Shown here: positions 45,819 through 53,138 of the stretch, one piece after another
Layout: each line of letters starts with the position of its first letter
How positions within the stretch are numbered: position 1 is the stretch's first letter
DNA from: an uncultured Paracoccaceae bacterium
GTDB lineage: Bacteria > Pseudomonadota > Alphaproteobacteria > Rhodobacterales > Rhodobacteraceae
Length of the DNA: 64,000 nt
Direction: 5' to 3'
Assembly (NCBI GenBank): GCA_947500135.1
Contig: CANMQX010000014.1
Span: forward strand, 1 to 64,000
Notes under the pieces: model-generated
Databases searched by the model: none
Told to the model about the DNA's origin: nothing
The model's input: the letters and a program-made list of their open reading frames with translations, nothing else
Program-made: the position numbers and the translations under genes

Positions 45819-47038
45819 TGACCGATATCCTGTTTGGCAGTGCGCTTCTCATCACGCTTGTCGTTGTGCTGACGGTGATGGTGGTGATGGCGCGCGCGAC
45901 ATTGATGCCAGAACGACCTGCAACGCTGACAGTCAACACGCAAACCAGGATCGCAACGACAACCGGGCAAAAGCTGTTATCTGCCCTGAACGACAACGGC
46001 GTCCTTGTCCCATCCGCCTGCGCGGGTGCAGGCACCTGCGGGTTATGCCGCGTAGCCGTCACAAACGGTGGCCCGGACCCCCTGCCAATCGAGGCCGCGC
46101 GCTTTACCCGCGCCGAAATGCGGCAAGGTCTGCATCTGGCCTGTCAGGTCGTGGTGCGCCATGACATGGAGCTTGAAGTCGACGAAGACATGCTGGGTGC
46201 GGAGGCATTCACCTGTCAGGTCACATCGACGCGTCAGTTGACGCCGTTGATCCGCGAGGTTGTGCTGCAAATGCCCGAAGGCATGCGCCCGGACTTCTTT
46301 GCCGGATCATTCGTGCAGGTCACCGCCCCATCCTATACGCTCGACTACACCAACGTCACCGTGCCGGAGCGTTTCGAAGAAAGATGGCGACCTCTGCGCC
46401 GCCTGTCCGTCACAAACGACACGGATGTCACGCGCGCCTATTCCATCTCGAACCGGCCCGAAGACATTGCCGCTGGTCGGATTGTAATGAATATCCGCCT
46501 TGCCCTGCCGCCGCCCTCTGTTGTCGATGCGCCTCCCGGCATCGTTTCATCATGGCTGTTTTCCTTGCAGCAGGACGCTCCGGTCCTGGTGTCCGGCCCC
46601 TTCGGTTCGTTCCGCATTCAGGACACGGATCGCGAGATGGTTTTTATCGGCGGCGGCGTAGGCATGGCGCCCCTACGCGCGATGATCTTTGAACAGCTTG
46701 AGCATGTGAAAACCGCGCGCAAGATGAGTTTTTGGTATGGCGCGCGCAATAAGACCGAACTGCTGTATACAGACGAATTTGACAGGCTTTCGACCCAGCA
46801 TGCCAACTTTAGCTGGACAGAGGCCCTGTCCGATCCAGAGCCTGCGGATAACTGGTCAGGTCCGATGGGTTTCGTCCATGACGTCGCGCTGGAACGCTAT
46901 CTTGGCGATCATCCCGCGCCCGAAAACTGCGAATACTACCTGTGCGGCCCGCCCCTGATGATCCAGGCCGTACTGGCGATGCTGGACGAACTGGGCGTCG
47001 ATCCCGACCACATCTTCAACGATGATTTTGGAGTTTGA
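45818..47038 (+). CDS. nqrF: NQR subunit NqrF, NADH-oxidising
   Basis: 406 residues: one N-terminal membrane helix (about 8-25), a [2Fe-2S] ferredoxin domain (C68, C74, C77 in CAGAGTCGLC, and C109 in LHLACQV), then the FAD/NADH reductase domain with RAYSISNRPED, FIGGGVGMAPLRAMIFEQL and CEYYLCGPPLMIQAV. It takes electrons from NADH and starts the NQR chain on the cytoplasmic side. All cofactor motifs look intact, so NADH entry should work even though NqrB is atypical. Confidence 0.94.
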   Translation: MTDILFGSALLITLVVVLTVMVVMARATLMPERPATLTVNTQTRIATTTGQKLLSALNDNGVLVPSACAGAGTCGLCRVAVTNGGPDPLPIEAARFTRAEMRQGLHLACQVVVRHDMELEVDEDMLGAEAFTCQVTSTRQLTPLIREVVLQMPEGMRPDFFAGSFVQVTAPSYTLDYTNVTVPERFEERWRPLRRLSVTNDTDVTRAYSISNRPEDIAAGRIVMNIRLALPPPSVVDAPPGIVSSWLFSLQQDAPVLVSGPFGSFRIQDTDREMVFIGGGVGMAPLRAMIFEQLEHVKTARKMSFWYGARNKTELLYTDEFDRLSTQHANFSWTEALSDPEPADNWSGPMGFVHDVALERYLGDHPAPENCEYYLCGPPLMIQAVLAMLDELGVDPDHIFNDDFGV

Positions 47039-47041
47039 GCG

Positions 47042-48004
47042 ATGATGCTGAACAGGCGTGACATGATCCTTGGATTGGCGGCAGTGGGTGTCATTCTGCC
47101 GCATGCGGCCAGTGCTGCCACGCAGCTTATCGGTGGACCCGCCTTTGGATCGACTTGGCGGCTGGTGACGAATAATCAGATTGATCCCACCCTGGTCAGA
47201 TCCACCGTTCAAGAGCTGATTGATCAGACCGATATGGAAATGTCGCCATATCGCCGGGCATCTGACCTGTCGCGTTTCAACGGGAGTGATAGGACAGAGC
47301 CACAGGAGATGCCGTCGGCCCTATGTGATGTAACGGCAAAGGCACTTGCTATCGCACAGCTGACCAATGGTGCCTTCGATCCAACAGTGGGTCCAATTGT
47401 CGGGCGGCATGGTTTCGGCCCGATCAGCGGGGCGACAGGCGCGTTCAAAGACATCACCGTGCGCGGTAGCACCATCACGAAAGCGTCCCCGAACCTGACA
47501 CTTGATCTTTGCGGGATCGCCAAGGGGTATGCGCTCGACAAGATCATCATGAGGCTCTCGGCCATTGGGGCCACCAGCGCTCTGGTCGAGATTGGTGGAG
47601 AAGTGATGACACTTGGCCATCATCCTGATGGCCGGGAATGGCAGGTGGCCGTCGCTGATCCATTTGCGGGCCAAGTCAGGGTATCACGGGTTGTCGCCCC
47701 TCAGGGATATGCGCTCGCGACGTCAGGGCACGCCGCAAACGGTGTTTATGGCCCGGTTGGCACCAGCCATATTATCGACCCGAGGCAATTGCGGCCGACG
47801 TCCACTTCGCTGGGGTCGGTTTCAGTGCTGGCAGATACCGCAATGAAAGCAGACGCCTTCGCCACTGCCTTGTGCGCTGCCGGGACAGAAGATGGCGTCG
47901 CTTTGGCACAGCAGCTTGGCATCGCCGCACTATTCATCACCGATGGAACATCCGCACCTGCAGGAATCACGACCGGCGCGTTTGCTGAACACCTGATTGA
48001 TTGA
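47042..48004 (+). CDS. apbE: FAD:protein FMN transferase ApbE
   Basis: About 320 residues. The N-terminus MLNRRDMILGLAAVGVILPHAASA looks like a Tat-type export signal, placing the enzyme outside the cytoplasm where it attaches FMN to threonines of NqrC. Family motifs: FGSTWRLV, DQTDMEMSPYRRASDLSRFN, LTLDLCGIAKGYALDK, and GYALATSGHAANG plus IDPR near the C-terminus. It lies 3 bases after nqrF. A target in NqrC (SGAT) is present in the same operon. Confidence 0.92.
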   Translation: MMLNRRDMILGLAAVGVILPHAASAATQLIGGPAFGSTWRLVTNNQIDPTLVRSTVQELIDQTDMEMSPYRRASDLSRFNGSDRTEPQEMPSALCDVTAKALAIAQLTNGAFDPTVGPIVGRHGFGPISGATGAFKDITVRGSTITKASPNLTLDLCGIAKGYALDKIIMRLSAIGATSALVEIGGEVMTLGHHPDGREWQVAVADPFAGQVRVSRVVAPQGYALATSGHAANGVYGPVGTSHIIDPRQLRPTSTSLGSVSVLADTAMKADAFATALCAAGTEDGVALAQQLGIAALFITDGTSAPAGITTGAFAEHLID

Positions 48005-48014
48005 GGACGGCATC

Positions 48015-48176
48015 TTGGCACCCATCATCCTTAGCTTTGCGATCCTTCTGATTTCGATGTGCGGACTTGCCGTTGGTCTTTTCCTTGGACGAACGCCGAT
48101 CAAGGGATCTTGCGGCGGTTTGGCCTGCGCCAGTTGCGGCGGCTGCAAGATGAAGCAACGGAAGGGTCAGCAATGA
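48015..48176 (+). CDS. nqrM: NqrM, NQR maturation protein (short gene)
   Basis: A 53-residue protein: one membrane helix (MAPIILSFAILLISMCGLAVGLF) followed by KGSCGGLACASCGGC, a cysteine cluster matching the NqrM/DUF539 family, which is needed to load iron into NqrD/NqrE. It starts with TTG at 48015 behind GAGGACGG and ends in an ATGA overlap with the CBS gene. It is below the length often used for gene finding and easily missed. Confidence 0.87.
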   Translation: MAPIILSFAILLISMCGLAVGLFLGRTPIKGSCGGLACASCGGCKMKQRKGQQ

Positions 48177-48571
48177 CACAAGTACAAAGGGTCGCTGACT
48201 ACATGGTGGTTGATCTGATCACACTGTCCCCTGATATGGAGATCAACCACGCGATGAGCATCCTGCTGGATCACAGCATTTCAGGTGCCCCGGTCGTGGA
48301 TAAGACTGGCAATCTGGCAGGGGTTCTGTCGAAAAAGGATTGCCTGAAGGCTGCTTTGGAAGCTAGCTATTACCGCGAATGGGGCGAAACCGTTGCCCAC
48401 TACATGTCAACGGATGTCGAAACCCTGGATGCTGGCGTGGATATTGTCACAGCCGCCAAGACCTTTCTCAACAGCGTGTATCGGCGGTTCCCCGTGATGC
48501 AGGAAGGGCAGTTGATTGGTCAGATCAGCCGGGCTGACGTATTGCGTGCGATGAAAGACAACTGGGCGTAA
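48173..48571 (+). CDS. CBS-domain protein
   Basis: 132 residues containing two CBS motifs: VADYMVVDLITLSPDMEINHAMSILLDHSISGAPVVDKTGNLAGVLSKKD-type first repeat and VAHYMSTDVETLDAGVDIVTAAKTF... second repeat ending GQISRADVLRAM. CBS pairs bind adenine nucleotides and usually sense energy state. ATG overlaps the nqrM stop, so it is co-translated with the NQR operon. A role in sensing energy charge for NQR is an inference from position only. Confidence 0.88.
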   Translation: MTQVQRVADYMVVDLITLSPDMEINHAMSILLDHSISGAPVVDKTGNLAGVLSKKDCLKAALEASYYREWGETVAHYMSTDVETLDAGVDIVTAAKTFLNSVYRRFPVMQEGQLIGQISRADVLRAMKDNWA

Positions 48572-48674
48572 GGTATGGGGCGGCCAGAAGAACGGTCATC
48601 TTGTGCGCGTACGCGCTTCGATTTCCTGTGTTATGATGATAGTGATACAAACCCGTTCGGGCGCACGAAGATGA

Positions 48675-48692
48675 GACGGTTGCCTAACCGTC
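48675..48692. terminator. Hairpin at the end of the fixK gene
   Basis: GACGGTT-GCCT-AACCGTC, 7-base perfect arms overlapping the last fixK codons, in the convergent gap between the CBS gene and fixK. There is no clear T-run. The same gap (48605-48616) holds a 12-base palindrome GCGCGTACGCGC of unknown meaning. Confidence 0.35.
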
Positions 48693-49358
48693 GTCCCCTT
48701 CGGCAATGGCGCGCAGGGCGATAGGTTTGAGGATGATCACTGTGTTCACGTGATCAATTGCGATGATCCGTGATTTGCGCAACTGGGTGAATGTGCGGCT
48801 GACGGTTTCGGTGGTCAGCCCCAGAAAATCGGCGATATCGGCGCGTGTCATGGGCAATGTCACCTGATCAAAATCGCCCAGTGGTTCGCCCACGCGGGTG
48901 GTCAGGACCCGCAGAAACGATGCCAGCTTTTCAACCGATGATTTCCGCCCCAACATCATGAAGTGATCTTGCATGCCGCTTATTTCACGCAAGGCGGCCT
49001 TGAGCAATCGCTGATGCAAAACAGGGTCGCCCTTGGCTGACTCCAGATGATCACGGCGATGCACGACAAGAGTGCTGGGCACCAACGCATCGCAATCGGT
49101 GTGATAAAGACCATCACTGGGGAAACCCACGGTGTCACCCGGATAGCCAAAGGCGATCACCTGCCTGCGTCCATCCTCCATAATCCGGGTCAGGCGCAAC
49201 ACACCGCTGGCCACCTCGTAAATCCGATCCGCCGGATCGCCTTCGAGGAAAAGATGCGTGCCAGGCATGAGCGTCATTGTGCGGTGACGTGAAATGCTGG
49301 GTTTTGCCGGTGTTGTTTCGGGAGCTGCGTGTTCGGGCAGCGGGGCAGTGACGTACAT
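48684..49358 (-). CDS. fixK: FixK-type Crp/Fnr transcriptional regulator
   Basis: 224 residues: cyclic-nucleotide-type barrel (MTLMPGTHLFLEGDPADRIYEVASGVLRL), a long dimer helix, and a winged helix with PMTRADIADFLGLTTETVSRTFTQL. In the recognition helix E184, S187 and R188 are the FNR/FixK set that reads TTGA...TCAA. The N-terminus has no cysteine cluster, so it is not an oxygen-sensing Fe-S FNR; control should come from its amount, through the adjacent response regulator. The matching boxes are spread over the neighbouring 26 kb. The name is by architecture and context. Confidence 0.85.
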   Translation of the reverse strand: MYVTAPLPEHAAPETTPAKPSISRHRTMTLMPGTHLFLEGDPADRIYEVASGVLRLTRIMEDGRRQVIAFGYPGDTVGFPSDGLYHTDCDALVPSTLVVHRRDHLESAKGDPVLHQRLLKAALREISGMQDHFMMLGRKSSVEKLASFLRVLTTRVGEPLGDFDQVTLPMTRADIADFLGLTTETVSRTFTQLRKSRIIAIDHVNTVIILKPIALRAIAEGDDG

Positions 49359-49424
49359 GGCAGCTTCCTTTTATCCGGTTGAAAGAAAGCTAAGGGCCGC
49401 TTGTATCAGGCGCATCGTCTACAA

Positions 49425-49450
49425 GGTATCGAATTGTATCAATTTGTATC
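49425..49450 (-). promoter_or_regulatory. 10-bp-phased GATACA repeats upstream of fixK
   Basis: On the minus strand, GATACA (49450-49445), AATT, GATACA (49440-49435), ATTC, GATACC (49430-49425): three half-sites with a 10-base period. A further GATACA lies at 49407-49402. Direct repeats at 10-11 bp spacing are typical of OmpR/PhoB-family regulators such as the divergent gene at 49525. They lie 67-92 bases upstream of the fixK start. Confidence 0.65.
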
Positions 49451-49524
49451 AGTTGCCTAAACTGACTATGATTCACATATTGCCACTCCTACCTACACCA
49501 TGAACTGAGGCGCGGAGAGACCTC

Positions 49525-50295
49525 GTGAAAAACGCTGTCATTCTGGTCGTTGATGATGACCCTAAGATCCGCACGCTGTTGCGGCGCTGCTTTGAGGGCG
49601 AGGGTTCCACTGTGCTTGAGGCTGGCGATAAGCAGGGCACGCTTGCCGCCATTGCTGCGCATCCCGTCAATTTCATCACGCTTGATCTGGATCTTGGTCA
49701 TGATGATGGATTGGATGTTGCGCGCGCGATCCGCAGAACGTCACGTGTCCCAATCATGATGGTGACGGGCAAGGGTGAGGTCATTGACCGGGTTGTCGGG
49801 CTTGAAATCGGGGCTGATGACTACGTTAGCAAACCGTTTCACTTGCGCGAGGTCGTGGCGCGGATCAAATCCGTTCTACGTCGCAGCAGAGAGACAGTGA
49901 CCAAACCATCAATTGCTGAAGGCAGCGTCGCGTGGCGCTTTGATGACATGATCGCTATGATCGAAGAAATGAAGCTTTTTGGTCGCGATGGGGTGTTGAT
50001 CGAACTGACCAGCGGCGAATTCAAGCTGCTCGCGGTGTTTCTGACCCGCCCCAAACGCGTGTTGTCACGCGAACAACTGATGGATCTGGTCGGTGGGCAA
50101 AGCTACACGCCGCTGGACCGTACAATTGACAATCAAATTGCCCGCCTGCGCAAAAAAATCGAACGAAATCCTGCTGCGCCCCGTCTGATTTCAACAATTC
50201 GTGGGATTGGTTATTCGTTCACCTGTGATGTGCAGGTTTGCAAGGATCAGCCGTCGTCAAACAATGCCGAAAGGGCCTTTGCCAAATCCAACTGA
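49525..50295 (+). CDS. OmpR/PhoB-family response regulator (FxkR-like)
   Basis: 256 residues. The receiver domain has VVDDDPKIRT, acceptor D54 in ITLDLDLG and the KPF motif in ADDYVSKPFHLREV. The winged-helix DNA-binding domain has LTSGEFKLLAVFL and LDRTIDNQIARLRKKIE, then ISTIRGIGYSF. It is divergent from fixK and convergent with the hybrid kinase. In Rhizobium etli an OmpR/PhoB-type regulator, FxkR, links hybrid FixL to fixK; the arrangement here is the same. The last 16 codons overlap the kinase gene tail to tail. Confidence 0.87.
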   Translation: MKNAVILVVDDDPKIRTLLRRCFEGEGSTVLEAGDKQGTLAAIAAHPVNFITLDLDLGHDDGLDVARAIRRTSRVPIMMVTGKGEVIDRVVGLEIGADDYVSKPFHLREVVARIKSVLRRSRETVTKPSIAEGSVAWRFDDMIAMIEEMKLFGRDGVLIELTSGEFKLLAVFLTRPKRVLSREQLMDLVGGQSYTPLDRTIDNQIARLRKKIERNPAAPRLISTIRGIGYSFTCDVQVCKDQPSSNNAERAFAKSN

Positions 50296-51779
50296 CGGTA
50301 AGGTTTACGCAGGATTTTATGGGCGATGTCTTCGTTTTGTTGGCTTAGAACGTCTTCGGCATAACCTGATGTCAGCAATATCCGTTTGTCAGGGTAGGTC
50401 GCAACGATGTGACGGGCTAGCGCGAGCCCATCCAGTTCCCCTGGCATCACAAGATCGGTAAAGACCGCGTCAATGGTGTCTCCATCTTTCTGCAGCAAGT
50501 TTGCGGCGATATCCCCTCGTTCAGCTTCACGTACACCATAGCCCAGTTCCTTTAGCCGCGCGGTCGTGAGTTTGCGCAGATGCGGATTATCCTCCACGAC
50601 CAAAACCGTTTTATCGCGGGCGGCCTGGCGGGCAGACACCGTCTCGCGGGCGCGCTCTTCATTAGACGCCCCGTCCACAACCGGAAAATAAAGGGCAATT
50701 GTCGTGCCACGTCCGATTTCGCTGTAAATGGCGACATGCCCCCCACATCGGCGCACAAATCCATATACCATGGCTAGCCCCAGCCCGGTGCCACGTCCGG
50801 CCGGTTTGGTGGTAAAGAACGGTTCAAACACGCGCTGTTGGGTGTCGGGGCCCATCCCGCGCCCGGTATCCGTGACCGAAATCCGCACATAGGCCCCTTG
50901 GTCAACATCCAGTTCCTGCGCGATGTAGTCATCATCGATAACCACCTCTTCAGACCGAATGATAAGCTGCCCCCCCTCTGGCATCGCATCACGGGCGTTC
51001 AGCGCAATATTAATCAATGCCGATTGCAGTTGCGTGGTGTCACCGAGCACGGCAGGCATAGGGTCGGCCAATTCCTCCGATATCTCATAATGTGGATCGA
51101 AAGTGCGTTTGATCAGGGTCAATGCGGAATGGCAGGCGGAATTGATGTCGATGACTTCGCAATGAACCGCGCCTTTGCGGCCAAACGCACTTAGACCCGC
51201 AGTTAACTCGGCGCCCAAATCCGCCGCTTCCAAGGCGTCTGATACAATCTCCTGGCTTTCGGTGTCCTTGACGCGATCCTGAAGAAGTTCAAGGTTTCCA
51301 ATCACCACCGTCAGAATATTGCTGAAATCATGGCTGATCCCGCTTGTCATCTGCCCTATCGCGTCCAGTCTGGCAGAACGCGCCAAAGCATCTTCGGTGG
51401 CAACCCGTCGACTGATGTCATGCATGATGGCCACAAAATGAGTCTTGCCCGCGTATTCGGCTGGACCCAGGGATACATGCAGTGGAAACAATGTTCCGTC
51501 CCGTCGCATCCCTTGCACAGTGCGTCCGCGCCCGATCACACGTGATTTTGCGCCGTTTAGATAAGCCCGCATGAAGCCATCGTGACGTGCGGCCACTGTC
51601 GGCGGCATCAACATGTTGATACGCGATCCGGTCAGTTTTTCCGGCGAATAGCCAAAAAGCGTGCCCGTGGCCCTGTTCGCCCGCGTAATGACACCCTCCG
51701 CATCACTCATCAGGACGGCATCCGGCATGGCGTCCAGCATAGCCATCAACAAAAGTCCGTCGAGTTTCTGATCCGTCAT
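50247..51779 (-). CDS. Hybrid PAS histidine kinase with receiver (hFixL-like)
   Basis: About 510 residues: PAS domain (about 10-125), histidine kinase with ISHDFSNILTVVIGNLELL, ATPase motifs NALNARDAMPEGG-like (IALNARDAM) and TDTGRGMG, GRGTGLGLAMVYGF, then a C-terminal receiver (VLVVEDNPHLRK, acceptor in VFTDLVMPGE). In the PAS domain H66 of ARHDGF and R86 of GRGRTV stand at the spacing of the heme ligand H200 and R220 of FixL. It may therefore bind heme and sense oxygen. Start at MTDQ (51779) fits a transcript from the FNR box at 51829. Confidence 0.85.
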   Translation of the reverse strand: MTDQKLDGLLLMAMLDAMPDAVLMSDAEGVITRANRATGTLFGYSPEKLTGSRINMLMPPTVAARHDGFMRAYLNGAKSRVIGRGRTVQGMRRDGTLFPLHVSLGPAEYAGKTHFVAIMHDISRRVATEDALARSARLDAIGQMTSGISHDFSNILTVVIGNLELLQDRVKDTESQEIVSDALEAADLGAELTAGLSAFGRKGAVHCEVIDINSACHSALTLIKRTFDPHYEISEELADPMPAVLGDTTQLQSALINIALNARDAMPEGGQLIIRSEEVVIDDDYIAQELDVDQGAYVRISVTDTGRGMGPDTQQRVFEPFFTTKPAGRGTGLGLAMVYGFVRRCGGHVAIYSEIGRGTTIALYFPVVDGASNEERARETVSARQAARDKTVLVVEDNPHLRKLTTARLKELGYGVREAERGDIAANLLQKDGDTIDAVFTDLVMPGELDGLALARHIVATYPDKRILLTSGYAEDVLSQQNEDIAHKILRKPYRQLDLAKALSALFDDG

Positions 51780-51828
51780 TGTACCCGTCACCATCTGGTC
51801 CTTTGTCGCATCAAAATGCCGCTGACAA

Positions 51829-51842
51829 TTGAGAAAAATCAA
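51829..51842. promoter_or_regulatory. FNR/FixK-type box between hFixL and the attachment-type gene
   Basis: TTGAGAAAAATCAA, exact core. It predicts transcript starts near 51877 (plus, 22 bases before 51899) and 51794 (minus, 15 bases before 51779). On the kinase side it would make the sensor a target of its own FixK. Confidence 0.68.
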
Positions 51843-51898
51843 CCGCAGCGGCGTGGATAACTTCAGAAGTTGGTCAAGAAAACCGCAGGAGCAGTATC

Positions 51899-52336
51899 AT
51901 GAAACCAATCAAAACATGGATTGTGCTGGCTGACGCGCAAACCGTGCGCATCGCGATCAATAATGGCACAGGCAAAGGTGTTTATGGTCACAGCACCCAA
52001 AACCTCAAAGCGCCAGCCGTGACCGAACTGTCCGATGCGCCAGATATCATGAATGCGGCTGTTGGTCCCAATCGTGGCGGGGTTTCTGATCCAGACCTGA
52101 AAGGACAAGCAGCGCGACTTTTTGCGGTTGATATCGTTCGCTATCTTGGGGCTGCATTGTCCAGGGGCGATTTCCACCGTCTGATCCTGATCGCGCCTGC
52201 GACCATGCTAGGCTATCTGCGCCAAGCCCTGACACCTGGACTGCAAAAGGCGCTTTATGCAGATATCGCCAAAGACCTCACCCACGTGCCACTGGATGAA
52301 CTGCCCGCGCATCTGACAAACGTGCTGGCGATCTAG
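51899..52336 (+). CDS. Host attachment-type protein (PF10116-like)
   Basis: 145 residues with the family pattern: IKTWIVLADAQTVRI at the start, DLKGQAARLFAVDIVRYLGAALSRGDFHRLILIAPATMLGYLRQAL in the middle and DLTHVPLDELPAHL near the end. The family is named for a protein tied to plant-cell attachment in Agrobacterium, but the fold resembles release-factor-like proteins and the actual role is unclear. CAGGAGC precedes the ATG. Its promoter carries an FNR/FixK-type box. Confidence 0.8.
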   Translation: MKPIKTWIVLADAQTVRIAINNGTGKGVYGHSTQNLKAPAVTELSDAPDIMNAAVGPNRGGVSDPDLKGQAARLFAVDIVRYLGAALSRGDFHRLILIAPATMLGYLRQALTPGLQKALYADIAKDLTHVPLDELPAHLTNVLAI

Positions 52337-52424
52337 CGTATAATGCCGCGCTGCGGGCCGGATCGACGTGGGGCGCAGTTTCCAGCACTTTTTTGCTGCG
52401 CCGCCCGGTTGATCAGTTTTTCAT

Positions 52425-53138
52425 TTAAGGATGAAACAACCCGCCCACGGCATAGGCCAACCCTGCCGCCAAGCCGCCGATCAATAAAGTTTCAAAGCCG
52501 GATCGCCACCAAGGCGCCAGCGACCAGCGAGATTTGATCGTACCAATCCCAAAGAACGTGAGTGCCGCAATCCCGGTGGACCATGAAAACGCAGGGGACA
52601 GCCCAATCAGATAGGGCAGAAGTGGCAGCATGCCCGCCAGCACGAAGGCCACAAAGATTACCAACGCAGCCCGGATCGGCCTGTCATCGGTTGGGGGCAA
52701 TCCGTACTCTGCGGACATCATCATCGCGATCCATTGCCTTTTGTTGGCGCTGATCATTGTCGCAGCCTCTTGCAGCACCTGCCCGTTCAGGCCCATGCGC
52801 GCCAATATCTGCTTAAGCTCGTCTTGTTCCCCTTGCGGGTTTTCGCGGACATGTCGTTCTTCGACCGCCCACAGCCTGCGCCGGTCGTCAGCGACCGCCT
52901 TGGTCCCAGCATAATTGCCTGCGGCCATCGAAAAGCCGTCAGCCAGCACATTGGCCAACCCCAATGCAATCACGATATGCGAGGCGAGCCCCGCGCCTTG
53001 CACCCCTGCGACAATCGCAAAGGTAGTCACAGTTCCATCGATTCCGCCAAAGATCGCATCGCGCAACCGCCAGCTGTCATTCTGGGCGTCCAGCCGCGCG
53101 GCAATCTCCTTGGGGCTATGCCCGTGCTCAAGCGCCAT
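52425..53138 (-). CDS. VIT1/CCC1-family metal transporter
   Basis: 237 residues: a membrane segment in DAIFGGIDGTVTTFAIVAGVQGAG, which is the VIT1 signature, then ALGLANVLADGFSMAAGNYAG. A soluble helical middle (KAVADDRRRLWAVEERHVRENPQGEQDELKQIL) matches the metal-binding domain, and three C-terminal membrane segments follow. Members move Fe2+ or Mn2+ out of the cytosol. Its start codon lies 11 bases inside the upstream P-type ATPase gene, so the two transporters are co-translated. Confidence 0.87.
   Translation of the reverse strand: MALEHGHSPKEIAARLDAQNDSWRLRDAIFGGIDGTVTTFAIVAGVQGAGLASHIVIALGLANVLADGFSMAAGNYAGTKAVADDRRRLWAVEERHVRENPQGEQDELKQILARMGLNGQVLQEAATMISANKRQWIAMMMSAEYGLPPTDDRPIRAALVIFVAFVLAGMLPLLPYLIGLSPAFSWSTGIAALTFFGIGTIKSRWSLAPWWRSGFETLLIGGLAAGLAYAVGGLFHP

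Noticed and set aside
48605..48616. GCGCGTACGCGC palindrome between the CBS gene and fixK
   Set aside because: Short self-complementary GC runs arise easily here and nothing links it to a known protein; noted only.
49429..49442. TCGAATTGTATCAA as an eighth FixK box
   Set aside because: It has one core mismatch and lies wholly within the GATACA repeat array, so the match is more simply explained by that array.
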